A stretch of DNA of 64,000 nucleotides, taken from Nocardia anaemiae NBRC 100462. GTDB taxonomy: Bacteria; Actinomycetota; Actinomycetes; Mycobacteriales; Mycobacteriaceae. Made by a program: the position numbers and the translations under genes. The stretch's first letter is position 1, and every line of letters starts with the position of its first letter. The DNA lies in assembly GCF_001612725.1 (NCBI RefSeq), contig NZ_BDAZ01000003.1, positions 62,001-126,000 on the forward strand, given 5' to 3'. Below the pieces are notes generated by a model. That model was given only the letters and a program-made list of their open reading frames with translations. It made no database searches and was not told the DNA's origin. Shown piece by piece: positions 1 to 9,129 of this stretch.

Positions 1-1648
1 TGGTGTCGGTGCCGTCGTAGCGCAGCTGGGCGCGGCGCACGATGCGCACCCGGTGCGCGGGTACGTCCTCACCGACCAGTTCGGCGCGAGCGGTGGCCTC
101 CAGATCATCGGCGATCTCGACGACACGGTCCATCGACTCATCGCGCAGCGGCAACTCCACCGAACGCTCGCGCATGGCGGTGGTATCGGCGAGACCGATG
201 CCGAGGGCCGAGAGCACACCGGCCATGGGCGGCACCACAACGGTGCGAATGCCGAGGGAATCGGCGACTTTACAGGCGAGTTGGCCGCCCGCCCCGCCGA
301 AGGTGGTCAGCGCGTACCGGGTCACATCGTGGCCCTTCTGCACCGAGATCCGCTTGATGGCGGCGGCGATATTGGCGACCGCGATGTCGAGATAGCCCTC
401 GGCCACCTGCTCCGGGGTGCGATCGTCACCGGTGCTCTTCGCGATTTCGGCGGCCAGTTCCGCGAACCGGTTGCGCACCAGCGCATCGTCGAGCGGCTGA
501 TTGCCGTCCGGACCGAAAACCCTTGGAAAGTGCGCGGATTGGATGCGCCCGAGCATCACATTGGCATCGGTGACGGTCAGCGGCCCGCCGCCGCGATAAC
601 AGGCGGGTCCGGGTGCCGCGCCCGCGGAATCGGGCCCGACGCGGTAGCGGCTGCCGTCGAAATGCAGGATCGAGCCGCCACCGGCCGCGACGGTATGGAT
701 ATCGAGCATCGGCGCGCGCAACCGGACACCGGCGATCTGCGTGATGAACACCCGCTCGTACTCGCCCGCGAAATGCGATACGTCCGTAGAGGTTCCACCC
801 ATATCGAAACCGATGACCCGGTCGAATCCGGCGAGTTCGGACATCCGCACCATACCGACGATGCCGCCGGCCGGACCGGACAGGATGGCGTCCTTGCCGC
901 GGAACTGCCCGGCCTCGGTGAGTCCGCCATTGGACTGCATGAACATCAGCCGCACATCGGTGAGCTGGTCGGCGACCTGCTGGACATAGCGGCGCAGCAC
1001 CGGTGAGAGATAGGCGTCCACCACCGTGGTATCCCCGCGCGGCACCAGCTTCATCAGCGGGCTCACCTCGCTCGACAGCGAGACCTGCGGAAATCCGATA
1101 TCTCGGACGACCCGCCCGATCGCCTGTTCATGCTCGGGATACAGGTGCGAATGCATGCAGACCACGGCGACGGCACGAATACCGCTGTCGTACAACGGCT
1201 TCAGTTCGGCGGCGAGCGCATCCAGATTCGGTGCCGTCAGCACCGTGCCGTCGGCCGTGACGCGCTCGTCCACCTCGATCACGTGCTCGTACAGCAACTC
1301 GGGCAATACGATCTCGCGCGCGAAGATCTGCGGCCGGTTCTGATAGGCGATGCGCAGTGCGTCGCGGAAGCCACGCGTGATGACCAGCACGGTGCGTTCA
1401 CCCTTGCGCTCGAGCAGCGCGTTGGTCGCGACCGTCGTGCCCATCCGGACGGCGTCGATATCGGCGGCGTCCCCCGCGTCGGCGAGGATTTCGCGAATGC
1501 CCGCCACGGCGGAGTCGGCATAGCGCGCCGGATTCTCCGAGAGCAGCTTGTGCGTGACGAGCGTGCCGTCGGGTCGACGGGCCACCACATCGGTGAATGT
1601 GCCGCCCCGATCGATCCAGAACTGCCAGCCCGGTGTCCCGCTCGTCAC
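1..1648 (-). CDS. Hydantoinase/oxoprolinase family subunit A (C-terminus cut by window edge)
   Basis: The visible 549 residues begin at a GTG (M-T-S-G-T-P) and show the family's N-terminal phosphate loop DRGGTFTDV (residues 13-21), the segment [11 protein letters not shown], a second actin-like loop [12 protein letters not shown] and the GGGSI / [19 protein letters not shown] signatures of HyuA and 5-oxoprolinase. These enzymes open hydantoin or 5-oxoproline rings, or carboxylate ketones, with ATP, usually with a HyuB partner, which would lie beyond the left edge. Family members are about 650-700 residues, so roughly 100 or more C-terminal residues are missing. The frame stays open upstream of the chosen GTG; I chose it because it places the DRGGTFTDV loop at the usual distance from the N-terminus. 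Substrate cannot be told from sequence. The next gene upstream lies on the same strand after an 85-bp gap. Confidence 0.85.
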   Translation of the reverse strand, partial: MTSGTPGWQFWIDRGGTFTDVVARRPDGTLVTHKLLSENPARYADSAVAGIREILADAGDAADIDAVRMGTTVATNALLERKGERTVLVITRGFRDALRIAYQNRPQIFAREIVLPELLYEHVIEVDERVTADGTVLTAPNLDALAAELKPLYDSGIRAVAVVCMHSHLYPEHEQAIGRVVRDIGFPQVSLSSEVSPLMKLVPRGDTTVVDAYLSPVLRRYVQQVADQLTDVRLMFMQSNGGLTEAGQFRGKDAILSGPAGGIVGMVRMSELAGFDRVIGFDMGGTSTDVSHFAGEYERVFITQIAGVRLRAPMLDIHTVAAGGGSILHFDGSRYRVGPDSAGAAPGPACYRGGGPLTVTDANVMLGRIQSAHFPRVFGPDGNQPLDDALVRNRFAELAAEIAKSTGDDRTPEQVAEGYLDIAVANIAAAIKRISVQKGHDVTRYALTTFGGAGGQLACKVADSLGIRTVVVPPMAGVLSALGIGLADTTAMRERSVELPLRDESMDRVVEIADDLEATARAELVGEDVPAHRVRIVRRAQLRYDGTDT

Positions 1649-1733
1649 CGGTGCCGCCCGTGCGAAGTGCGTATGCGCTGGTCGATCACATGCGCACCAT
1701 ACCGAATCGCCTTCGGCGCGGATCCGAGCGCGA

Positions 1734-3329
1734 TCAGTGCGGCGGATCGAGTTTCGCGTGCATGAGATAGACGTTGTAGGTATCCCACGCCGAAATGGTG
1801 AAGTACAGATCCTCGCTCGTCGACCACGGATGGATGAAGCCGCCGTAGGCCTTCGGATAGTCGTCGGTGGAGACCAGCTGGACACCATCGGTCCAGGCGC
1901 CCTGCGGACTCGCCGCGGTGCGCATGACGATCGCACCGCGCGCCGAATCCAGATAGACCATCTGCCACTGTTCGGTGCCTTTGTCGAAGCGCACCGACAG
2001 CTCGCTTGCCATACCGAGAACCAAAGGTGTGGCCTGATTTTCGGCCGCAGGGGCCCAGGTCCCACCTACCCAATACTGGTAGGCCGATTTGTTCAGTACC
2101 TCGGTCTTCGGCACCCTGGCCAGGCCGATGACGCCGACCCGGCCGTTGGGCGTGCCGAACATATAGACGTAATCGCCCTGCGGCACCATGGCCGTCACCT
2201 GGAACCGGCCGACCCCGAAGAAGTTGTCCCACCTGGCGTGCTGATCCTTGACCCAGGTGCGGCCGTTGTCGTCGGAGTAGGCCAGCCCGCCGTAATTGGT
2301 CGACCACAGGCCGGGGATGCGGCTCCAGTGGTTCACCGACATATAGCTCATGAACTGGCGCTGCCCGATCGCGAACCCGGAGGTCGGGATGGTGGTCGTC
2401 TCCCAGTTCTTGATCTTGCGGCTGGACAGCAGTTCGGTGGCGTGACAACGACTGTCCTGCACCATGGTATCGATGCCGAGGCCGTCGGCGAGGTCGTGGT
2501 CGGTGCTGTAGCCGAGCACATTGCTGCGCCAGTCCGGACCGCCGACGCCACCACTTTCCCAGCCCTCGCCGAAGGTGTCGCCGAAGGCCACGGCGACCTC
2601 GCCCGGTTTGGTCTCCCACATGATGCCGAGGTCGGTGCCGTCGACCTGCCAGCGCATATCGGTGCGATTCTCCGAACCGTGCCCGGTCACCTGACCGACC
2701 AACTCCACCGACTCCACCAGCGGCGCAGCGATGGCGGCGGTCAGTGGTCCGGGTTCGGCCGGATGCACGATCGGCGGCGGCGCGGGTTGCGGTTCGACTC
2801 CGTCGGGGCCGGGCACCGGAATCGGAATCGGCTCGATCTCCGGACGGAACTCTATGCGCGGCAGGCGGATCGAGCCGGAACCCGAACTCGATCCCGAGCT
2901 CGAACCGGGTCCGGAACCGGAGCTGGACCCGGTGTCGGGCGCACCCTCCGGCTCCGGGTCATCGGCGGGGTCCGGCGGTTTCGGCGTATCCCGAATGTCC
3001 GGGCACGGATTGCGGCATGGGTCGGTGGGCAGCGGCTCGGGATCGATCCGGGTGTTGTCCGGCAGCGGATCAGGGACCGGAACCGGCGTGATCTCGGGAA
3101 CCGGTACCGGGATATCGATCTGCGGGGGCAATGGGGGCAGCGGCGGAGGTGGCGGTGCGTTCGGGTCCGGCGCCCGGTTCAACGGGTCGAATCCGATCTC
3201 GCCGCAACTGTTCACCGGCGGCGGCGCCCACGGATGCTGCGCGGCCCGCGCTGCGGGAGTCGGTACGGTCAGCGCACCGGCGAGTAGCACACCGAGGATT
3301 ACGGGCGCACAGGTCGGCCGAAATCCCAT
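1734..3329 (-). CDS. Secreted DUF4185 domain protein with long Pro-rich linker
   Basis: A 531-aa protein starting at the ATG of [13 protein letters not shown], preceded by GGAAG. Residues 1-29 form a signal peptide ending in an A-R-A site. Residues about 50-200 are low-complexity and rich in Pro, then Gly/Ser (around 133-153), a cell-wall-spanning type of linker. The rest, from about residue 205, contains the DUF4185 landmarks: [20 protein letters not shown] and repeated Trp/Gly strands that suggest a beta-propeller resembling glycoside-hydrolase folds. DUF4185 proteins are common and secreted in mycolic-acid bacteria; their activity is not established. The repetitive linker creates long antisense frames here, but the signal peptide and domain identify this strand as coding. 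Function is inferred only as an exported, possibly carbohydrate-binding protein. Confidence 0.85.
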   Translation of the reverse strand: MGFRPTCAPVILGVLLAGALTVPTPAARAAQHPWAPPPVNSCGEIGFDPLNRAPDPNAPPPPPLPPLPPQIDIPVPVPEITPVPVPDPLPDNTRIDPEPLPTDPCRNPCPDIRDTPKPPDPADDPEPEGAPDTGSSSGSGPGSSSGSSSGSGSIRLPRIEFRPEIEPIPIPVPGPDGVEPQPAPPPIVHPAEPGPLTAAIAAPLVESVELVGQVTGHGSENRTDMRWQVDGTDLGIMWETKPGEVAVAFGDTFGEGWESGGVGGPDWRSNVLGYSTDHDLADGLGIDTMVQDSRCHATELLSSRKIKNWETTTIPTSGFAIGQRQFMSYMSVNHWSRIPGLWSTNYGGLAYSDDNGRTWVKDQHARWDNFFGVGRFQVTAMVPQGDYVYMFGTPNGRVGVIGLARVPKTEVLNKSAYQYWVGGTWAPAAENQATPLVLGMASELSVRFDKGTEQWQMVYLDSARGAIVMRTAASPQGAWTDGVQLVSTDDYPKAYGGFIHPWSTSEDLYFTISAWDTYNVYLMHAKLDPPH

Positions 3330-3433
3330 CCGTTGTTGACTTCCTGTCGGTTCGGGTCGATGGGAGATCAACTTACCCGACCGAATCGCGCGCAGGGTGG
3401 AACCGGATGGGGCGCAGCCGCGTCCAATCAGAT

Positions 3434-3937
3434 ATGAGCGATATCGAGTACGTATTCGGGACCGGTGACGGCACGGTCCACGTCTGGACCAGCCAGACGG
3501 ACGTGGATATATCCGGGTCGGGCCTCGGCGATGCGGTGGCACTCGATTTCGACGGCGACGGCCTGGTCGATGACGTGCTGTGGGATTCGCACGGCACCGG
3601 CATCGCCGATGTGGCCGGGCTGGATCTGGACGACGACGGTGTAGTCGACCATTTCTTCACCGATCCGACCGGCAACGGCACCTGGAATCACCAGATCACC
3701 GGCAACCCGGCCGATGCGGACAGTGAACAGCTCGCCTGGATCGAGCGCACCGAGCCGGAGCCGGATCACCTCGCCGCCGACGAATTGGGCGCGGTCTTGT
3801 CGAATCACCAAGAGCCGATACAGGATTTGCGCTGGTCGGATCCGCACTCCCCGATCGAACAGGTGGCCGCGCTGCGCGATCACCGCACCTGGTCCGGCGA
3901 TGAATCCGGCGACCTGACAGCGCCGTTCAACCAGTGA
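3434..3937 (+). CDS. Small acidic protein with 13-residue Asp/Gly repeats (DUF6802-like)
   Basis: A 167-aa acidic protein starting at MSDIEYVFG. Residues 25-84 contain five aspartate-led repeats exactly 13 residues apart (starts D25, D38, D51, D64, D77), with the form D-x-D-x-D-G-x-x-D in the best copies (DFDGDGLVD, DLDDDGVVD). This resembles calcium-binding loops of thrombospondin type 3 or FG-GAP/EF-hand-like repeats. There is no signal peptide or membrane segment. The C-terminal 80 residues are polar and not recognised. I believe similar actinobacterial proteins are catalogued as DUF6802, but this is from memory. The last 11 bases overlap the 3' end of the convergent MFS gene. Calcium binding is inferred from the repeat pattern only. 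Confidence 0.75.
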   Translation: MSDIEYVFGTGDGTVHVWTSQTDVDISGSGLGDAVALDFDGDGLVDDVLWDSHGTGIADVAGLDLDDDGVVDHFFTDPTGNGTWNHQITGNPADADSEQLAWIERTEPEPDHLAADELGAVLSNHQEPIQDLRWSDPHSPIEQVAALRDHRTWSGDESGDLTAPFNQ

Positions 3938-5279
3938 CCGGCGAGCGCCGATTGTTCACCGCGATGGCCGCCATTCCCGCGCAATAGATTCCGGCGCCGA
4001 CGAGCACCACCGCGATCGAGCGCCCATCCGCCGGGATCACCAATGCGGACAGCGCGATCGCCAGTACGAAAGCGATATTGAATACGGTGTCCTGCAATGC
4101 GAATACCTGACCACGTCTGGTGTCATCGATATCGATCTGCATGGTCGCATCGCCGGTGAGTTTGATGGTCTGCCCCGCGAGCCCGAACAGGAAGGCCGCG
4201 ACCAGAAGCAAATGATGCGCCCGATGCGCCGCTGCCCCCGCGGTCGCGATCGCGGTCGGGGTAACCAACGCCAGCTGAACCACTGTCGCGGTCAACAGCC
4301 CGAGCACCACAGTGCGCGACCGGCCGAGCCGCGGAATCAATACCGGTGCGACCACCGCCGCCAGCAACATCCCCGCCGCGGTGCAGCCGATGGCCAGCCC
4401 GAACCGGGTCAGCCCGGTATTCGCACCGCCACCGTCGACGGGCGCCTGCCGCAGCACCAACACCATGATCAGCGTATTGGCGCCGAATACGATCCGATGC
4501 GTGCCGATGCCGACCATCGCGGTGGTGACCTGAACCGCTCCCCAGACCGCGGCCGCACCGTGCCGCAGACCGGTGGCGATCGCGCGCACCGCACTGCCGC
4601 GCGCCGCGGCCCCCGGCTCCGGACCGAGCACCCCGGCCCCGAATCCGGCCGCGAATACCGCACCGCAGACCGACCACACGGCACTGATCGCCACCGCGAC
4701 CGCCGACGCGAAATCACCCGTGCCGATCAGCCCGATGATCGCGACGGCCGCGGCCGCGCCGACACCGGCACATCCGGATGCCACCGTGGCCAGCACCGAA
4801 TTCGCGGGCACCAGCAAGTGCTGATCGAGCACCCTCGGCAGCGCCGCGGACACGCCCGAGAGCACGAATCTGCTGACCCCGACCACCGCCAGCGCGAGCA
4901 ACAACAACGGCGTCGCACTACTGCCCGCCAAGAGTCCGACACTCACCGCCGCGATCAGCACCGCCCGCAGCACATTGGCGACCAGCAGCACCGCCCGCCG
5001 ATCCCAGCGGTCCAGCAGCGCACCGGCATACGGCCCGATCAGCGAATAAGGCAGCAGCAACACCGCGAACGCGGCCGCGATGGCGAGCGGATCGGTCTCC
5101 CGTTCCGGGTTGAACAGAATGGCGCCGGACAGCGCCGCCTGGAACATGCCGTCACCGAACTGACCGGTAAAGCGGATCAGCGCCAAACGCAAAACGCCGG
5201 GACTCTCGCGCAGCGCCCTCGGTAGCGAAACCGGCCGCTCATCCGCGGGAGTGGAGCCGTCGGGGCGACCAGTAGACAC
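3927..5279 (-). CDS. MFS transporter (12 TM segments)
   Basis: A 450-aa hydrophobic protein starting at MSTGRPDGST with about 12 predicted membrane segments. The loop after the second segment carries the major-facilitator motif A form G-P-Y-A-G-A-L-L-D-R-W-D-R-R (residues 82-95). The N-terminal 30 residues are cytosolic and polar. Most related actinobacterial proteins are drug or metabolite exporters, but nothing here identifies the substrate. The gene runs convergent to the repeat protein and overlaps it by 11 bp. Upstream lies the inverted-repeat element at 5305-5420, so its promoter is either within or beyond that structure. Confidence 0.88.
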   Translation of the reverse strand: MSTGRPDGSTPADERPVSLPRALRESPGVLRLALIRFTGQFGDGMFQAALSGAILFNPERETDPLAIAAAFAVLLLPYSLIGPYAGALLDRWDRRAVLLVANVLRAVLIAAVSVGLLAGSSATPLLLLALAVVGVSRFVLSGVSAALPRVLDQHLLVPANSVLATVASGCAGVGAAAAVAIIGLIGTGDFASAVAVAISAVWSVCGAVFAAGFGAGVLGPEPGAAARGSAVRAIATGLRHGAAAVWGAVQVTTAMVGIGTHRIVFGANTLIMVLVLRQAPVDGGGANTGLTRFGLAIGCTAAGMLLAAVVAPVLIPRLGRSRTVVLGLLTATVVQLALVTPTAIATAGAAAHRAHHLLLVAAFLFGLAGQTIKLTGDATMQIDIDDTRRGQVFALQDTVFNIAFVLAIALSALVIPADGRSIAVVLVGAGIYCAGMAAIAVNNRRSPVTG

Positions 5280-5304
5280 GCCCAGAGGCTACTGCGTTGG
5301 ATTT

Positions 5305-5420
5305 GCCGCGCCTCCGGCGCGGCGGGTTCGCGGCCCCCTGATGTCTCGCGTCCGAGCCGTCGAGACTCGCGCCTGCGGCGCATGCGCTTCGACGGCTCGG
5401 ACGCGAGACGGGCCGCGAAC
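5305..5420. repeat. Intergenic nested inverted-repeat element
   Basis: Three perfect stems sit in this 116-bp stretch. First, an 8-bp hairpin with a 3-base loop (5305-5312 / 5316-5323). Second, an outer pair of 11 bp (5326-5336 / 5410-5420). Third, a 21-bp perfect inverted repeat (5343-5363 / 5389-5409), with a 25-base centre that itself contains GCGC-rich self-complementarity. The second and third stems nest into a cruciform of about 32 bp. It lies between two genes both on the minus strand (NUDIX, then MFS). It could terminate transcription after the NUDIX gene, or be a dispersed chromosomal repeat of the REP or MITE-like type. No coding capacity was recognised in it. Confidence 0.8.
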
Positions 5421-5509
5421 GGTCGCTCGTAAGACTCGCTCCGTTGTGGTTGGTGATGAAGGGGTGTTCGGCACCGGTGCGCGCGCGTGCTGGCTAGTCG
5501 TACGACGGA

Positions 5510-5971
5510 TCACACGCAGTCGACCAGCGCGGAGATTGTTTCCCGCATATCCGGTGCCATCGGCAGGTCAGCGAGCGCGGCGGCGTCGATCCAGGCGTAG
5601 GCATCGTGTTCGCCCGGGGCCAGCGCGACCTCGCCCGGTTCCACCTCGACCAGGAAGCTGTACTTGCGCACTCGGGGCTTGGTCCTGGTGGCGTAGTCGA
5701 AGTCGCCGAGGAATTCGGTGATGGCCCGCACCCGCAGCCCGGTCTCCTCGAACAGTTCCCGCACCACGCATTCGGCCAGGGTTTCCCCGGATTCGACTCC
5801 GCCACCGGGCAGTTCGTACGTGCCGCCGCGGTAATCGTCCGGTACGCGGCGCACCACCAGGAGTTTGCGATCACGGAATACCGCGACACCGACGACGAAA
5901 TCGCTGATCCCATCGCGCTCTGCCGCATCGCGGAGTTGCCGCTCGATGCGTGCGAGCACCTCGGTTCGCAT
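5510..5971 (-). CDS. NUDIX hydrolase
   Basis: A 153-aa protein. The start at MRTEVLARIE is set by an excellent GGAGGTGA about 8 bases upstream; an earlier in-frame ATG lacks such a site. The Nudix box G-x5-E-x7-R-E-U-x-E-E-x-G-U is complete at residues 57-79 (G57, E63, R71, E72, E75, E76, G78), so the metal-binding catalytic helix is intact. Such enzymes hydrolyse nucleoside diphosphates linked to another moiety, in the cytosol. The segment before the box (VVGVAVFRDRKLLVVRR) is the usual beta-strand pair of MutT-like enzymes. Substrate is undetermined. It stands alone, with the inverted-repeat element downstream. Confidence 0.9.
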   Translation of the reverse strand: MRTEVLARIERQLRDAAERDGISDFVVGVAVFRDRKLLVVRRVPDDYRGGTYELPGGGVESGETLAECVVRELFEETGLRVRAITEFLGDFDYATRTKPRVRKYSFLVEVEPGEVALAPGEHDAYAWIDAAALADLPMAPDMRETISALVDCV

Positions 5972-6267
5972 CCGTTCGTCACCTCCGATTCCGTTGTGGC
6001 ACATGAAGTTACGAATCCGCCGTGCGTGCGTACGGACCCCCGTCGTTCGGTGGCGGGTCGCGCCGACCGCCGATACGACTAACCGGTCGGTACCGCTCGC
6101 CTGCCATTCACCCGCACCCGTGAGTGACTCCCTCGCACGTCACTCGCGAAGATCAGCTCGCGTAAAATGCCGAGTGCAGGACAATTTACTAGGAATTCGG
6201 AGTACCGCGTCGTAAGTGCTCCTACCCTGAAAGGTGATCGGTGCACGGTCCCGAGAGGAGGACCACG

Positions 6268-7050
6268 ATGTCCACACTCACGACACCACACATCGATGTC
6301 CATCGCGGCGGCGATCGCATGAAAACGCGCGTGTCCTGGCTGGATTCGAAGCACTCGTTCTCCTTCGGGGAGCACTACGATCCCGACAACACCCATCACG
6401 GACTGCTGCTCGTCAATAACGAAGATATTGTTTCCCCTGGTCAGGGCTTCGAAACCCATCCGCACCGGGATATGGAGATCGTCACCTGGGTGCTCGGCGG
6501 CTCGCTGGTGCACCAGGATTCGCTCGGGCACAGCGGCGTCATCTACCCCGGTCTGGCACAGCGGATGAGCGCGGGCACCGGAATTCTGCATTCGGAGAAG
6601 AACGACTCCTGGCGCCTGGACCATGGCACCGAACACGACCAGCCGGTCCATTTCGTGCAGATGTGGGTGGTGCCGGACGAGCCGGGCCGGGAGCCCGGAT
6701 ATCAGCAGCTGGAGATCGACGACGAGTTGGCGCACGGCGGCCTGGTGACCGTGGCCTCCGGCCTGCCGCGCTATCGCGATCGAACCGCGATCGCGATCGG
6801 CAGCAGCCATTCGGCGATGCATGTGGCGCGGCTGGCGGGCGGCGGGGAAACCGAGCAGGCGATCGACCTACCCGACGCACCGTACCTGCATCTTTTCGTC
6901 GCAAGGGGCGAGGTCGAGATGGAGGGCGTCGGTCCGCTGTACTCGGGTGACGCCGTGCGCCTCACCAGATCGGGCGGGCAGCGGGTGACCGCCCACGGCC
7001 CCGCGGAAATCTTGATCTGGGAGATGCACGCGCGGCTCGGCTCGACATAG
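6268..7050 (+). CDS. Pirin family protein
   Basis: A 260-aa bicupin. The start at MSTLTTPHID is supported by an AGGAGG about nine bases upstream (6253-6258); an upstream in-frame GTG at 6241 is less likely. The pirin metal-site pattern is present: H64 and H66 in HPHRDMEIVTW, and H108 and E110 in GTGILHSEKN. The N-terminal half shows FSFGEHYDP and GQGFETHPHRD, classic for pirins, and a second cupin follows from about residue 150. Bacterial pirins bind Fe(II) and some act as quercetin dioxygenases or regulatory partners. The actual substrate is not visible. It is a single-gene unit followed by the DUF4190 gene. Confidence 0.92.
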   Translation: MSTLTTPHIDVHRGGDRMKTRVSWLDSKHSFSFGEHYDPDNTHHGLLLVNNEDIVSPGQGFETHPHRDMEIVTWVLGGSLVHQDSLGHSGVIYPGLAQRMSAGTGILHSEKNDSWRLDHGTEHDQPVHFVQMWVVPDEPGREPGYQQLEIDDELAHGGLVTVASGLPRYRDRTAIAIGSSHSAMHVARLAGGGETEQAIDLPDAPYLHLFVARGEVEMEGVGPLYSGDAVRLTRSGGQRVTAHGPAEILIWEMHARLGST

Positions 7051-7126
7051 CGCCCTCGGCATCGATGTCAGGGAGTGCGATCAGAAGGCGACCGCAACGC
7101 AGGCGAACCGGCTGAGAGGAAGTCCC

Positions 7127-7606
7127 ATGGCGCAATATCCGCCGCCCGGTCAATATCCGCCACCGGGTCAGTACCCACCGCCACCGGGTCAGGGGCAGCC
7201 GAACTATTGGCAGGAATCCCCCAAGCGCAAGGGCATGGCGATCACCGCCTTGGTGCTCGGCATCCTCGGTTTCCTGAGCTGCTGGACGCTGATCGGCGGC
7301 TATCTGTTCGGCTTCCTCGCGCTGATCTTCGGCATCATCGCGCTGGTCAAGATCCGTTCCGGTAGCGCGGGCGGCTTCGGCATGGCGGTCACCGGATTGA
7401 TCCTGGGTGTGCTCGCGCTGGTCGCCGCGGTGGTTCTCAGCATTGTCGGCTGGAGGTTCTTCGTCGACTCCGGCGGCAAGGACTTTCTGGATTGCATGCA
7501 GAAGGCGGGCAACGATCAGACCAAGCAAAACGAGTGCCGGGACAAGTGGCAGCAGAATATCGAGCAGAGCATCAGCGTGACGATCACTCCACGCCCGAGC
7601 CGTTGA
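7127..7606 (+). CDS. Small DUF4190-like membrane protein with Pro/Gln/Tyr-rich N-terminus
   Basis: A 159-aa protein starting at MAQYPPPGQYPP, with GAGAGGAAG upstream. Residues 3-26 are tandem Y-P-P-P-G-Q repeats, followed by a linker and two long hydrophobic segments (about residues 38-65 and 82-105) typical of DUF4190. A short soluble tail after residue 110 contains two cysteines. Such proteins are common in Actinobacteria and sit in the membrane with a proline-rich cytosolic head; function is unknown. The 3' end overlaps the convergent 183-aa gene by 23 bp. Confidence 0.85.
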   Translation: MAQYPPPGQYPPPGQYPPPPGQGQPNYWQESPKRKGMAITALVLGILGFLSCWTLIGGYLFGFLALIFGIIALVKIRSGSAGGFGMAVTGLILGVLALVAAVVLSIVGWRFFVDSGGKDFLDCMQKAGNDQTKQNECRDKWQQNIEQSISVTITPRPSR

Positions 7607-8135
7607 CAACGCCCTTGATGCCCTCGACCACCGACCGGCCGCCGCTGTGTGCGCAGGTCCGGGTGGCGGCGATGACATCGCCGAGTTCGGGGCGGTAGTC
7701 GCCTTCGGGTGGCGCGATCCAGATCCGGTAACCGCTGAGTTCATCGGTCGGCGATGGCAGCACGATCCGGGTGCCCGGCAGCACCACCGAGGCGCAGACC
7801 CGGAACAACTCCGGGAAGAGCGTCATATCCAGGTACGAGTTGTCGGTCGGCCCGGTCAGGAAGGACCACCGGCGCGAGCGCGGATGCGCGATGATCGGGC
7901 CGGTTCGCCCGTAGCTGGCCAGGAGGTGGGCGCGCACCCGCTTGCCGAGCTCGGCGGGCATGACCACCGCGCCGACCGCGCCGACTTCCAACAGAATTCG
8001 CCCGAGTGCCGGATCGACGACACCGTACAGACCGTTGTCCTTGCGATAGCGGCGACAGCGCGCCAAGGCGTCCTGGACCGCCGCGAAGTCCTGGGCTGCC
8101 AGGTAGCTACCCGATTCGATTCGCGACGTACTCAT
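7584..8135 (-). CDS. Conserved hypothetical protein divergent from XRE regulator (module A)
   Basis: A 183-aa protein starting at MSTSRIESGS, preceded by GAGGCGAGG; a longer in-frame form beginning at 8225 would run into the divergent promoter. I do not recognise the family with confidence. It has no signal peptide or membrane segment. Features seen: a helical start (DFAAVQDALARCRRYR), then alternating strands VVMPAELGKRVRAHLL, GPIIAHPRSRRWSFLTGP and RIVLPSPTDELSGYRIWI. These strands loosely recall primase-polymerase or nucleotide-binding folds in other actinobacterial proteins, but no catalytic motif can be assigned. It is transcribed divergently from the XRE/DUF397 pair across a 132-bp gap, which suggests a shared regulatory module. 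Confidence 0.8.
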   Translation of the reverse strand: MSTSRIESGSYLAAQDFAAVQDALARCRRYRKDNGLYGVVDPALGRILLEVGAVGAVVMPAELGKRVRAHLLASYGRTGPIIAHPRSRRWSFLTGPTDNSYLDMTLFPELFRVCASVVLPGTRIVLPSPTDELSGYRIWIAPPEGDYRPELGDVIAATRTCAHSGGRSVVEGIKGVVNGSGVE

Positions 8136-8219
8136 GAGGAACCTCGCCTCGACTCTGAGTTGATCGACGTAAAACCAATGTTTGTCGCTGGAATCGACAC
8201 TAGACCCGCGCAAGTACCC

Positions 8220-8231
8220 TGACAATAGTCA
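8220..8231. promoter_or_regulatory. Palindrome in divergent promoter of module A
   Basis: TGACAATAGTCA (TGAC-N4-GTCA) lies in the 132-bp gap between the 183-aa gene and the XRE gene. Its position and symmetry fit an operator for the adjacent XRE regulator. This is inference from placement; only four bases per half-site are matched. Confidence 0.35.
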
Positions 8232-8267
8232 CGCGCCGAGTAAATTTCCGGCGTACGATCTCGGGCC

Positions 8268-9119
8268 ATGGCGCCTGTTTCCCCGACCGTTGCTCGCTGG
8301 GAGCTGGTGCTGCGCCTGCGCGAATTGCGCGAACAACGCGGCTTCGATTCGGCCACCTTCGCCAAACGAGTCGGCTTCACCCCCGCCAATTGGTCGCACG
8401 TCGAGAAGGGGCGACGGGTGCTAACCACGAACACCATCGGCCCGGTGCTCGAACTGCTAGAGGTGGATGCCGAGGAACGCGGGGAGTTGCTGACGCTGCT
8501 CGAGGCGAGTAAACAGCGCGGCTGGTGGACCAAATCGTCGGCCCTGATCGGTCCGGAACTGCAGCGGCTCTACGGCATGGAGTACGGCGCGCAGAGCATT
8601 CGCAGCTACGACAGTTTGGTCTTTCCGGGTCTGCTGCAATCCGAGGATTACGCGCGGGCGCTGATCAGTGCCGATGTGATGATCCGGCCGGTTCAGGTCG
8701 AGCAACTGGTAGCCATTCGAATGCGGCGCCAGGAGCGGTTGCGAGGCAAGTCGCCGGTCGAGCTGACCGCGGTCATCGGCGAGGGCACACTGCTGCAGCA
8801 GACCGGTGGGCCGGAGGTGCTGCGCGGACAGCTGGAATATCTGGCGAAGACGATCGAACAGCTCGACAATATCGAGGTGCGGGTCATCCCGTTCGCGGCG
8901 CGGGCGGGCGCGGTGCTCGGCGGGTCCAGTTTCCACCTGATCGACTTCGCCGGTGAACAGCTGCCGACCTTCGCGTGGGCCGAGAGCGCGGTCTTCGGCG
9001 GCGCGGTCGACGACCCGGAACAGGTGCGCGATTTGAGCTTCGCTTACGTTCGCGCACTGGAACAATCGTTGAATCGTGCAGCATCATTGGCCCTGATCAG
9101 CAGGTATGCACGAGTGTAA
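8268..9119 (+). CDS. XRE family HTH regulator with DUF5753 domain (module A)
   Basis: A 283-aa DNA-binding protein. Residues about 10-65 hold the helix-turn-helix (LRELREQRGFDSATFAKRV, then NWSHVEKGRRVL). From about residue 95 on is a DUF5753 domain with its hallmark IRSYDSLVFPGLLQ, the RRQERL helix and LRVIPF-like strand (EVRVIPFAARAG). Proteins of this build (Streptomyces WhiJ/AbaA-type, also called Scr1-type) are encoded next to DUF397 proteins and regulate development or act like antitoxin-regulators. Here the DUF397 gene starts 11 bp after the stop, so the two are co-transcribed. The divergent 183-aa gene is a probable target. Confidence 0.92.
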   Translation: MAPVSPTVARWELVLRLRELREQRGFDSATFAKRVGFTPANWSHVEKGRRVLTTNTIGPVLELLEVDAEERGELLTLLEASKQRGWWTKSSALIGPELQRLYGMEYGAQSIRSYDSLVFPGLLQSEDYARALISADVMIRPVQVEQLVAIRMRRQERLRGKSPVELTAVIGEGTLLQQTGGPEVLRGQLEYLAKTIEQLDNIEVRVIPFAARAGAVLGGSSFHLIDFAGEQLPTFAWAESAVFGGAVDDPEQVRDLSFAYVRALEQSLNRAASLALISRYARV

Positions 9120-9129
9120 AATCCTGCCC

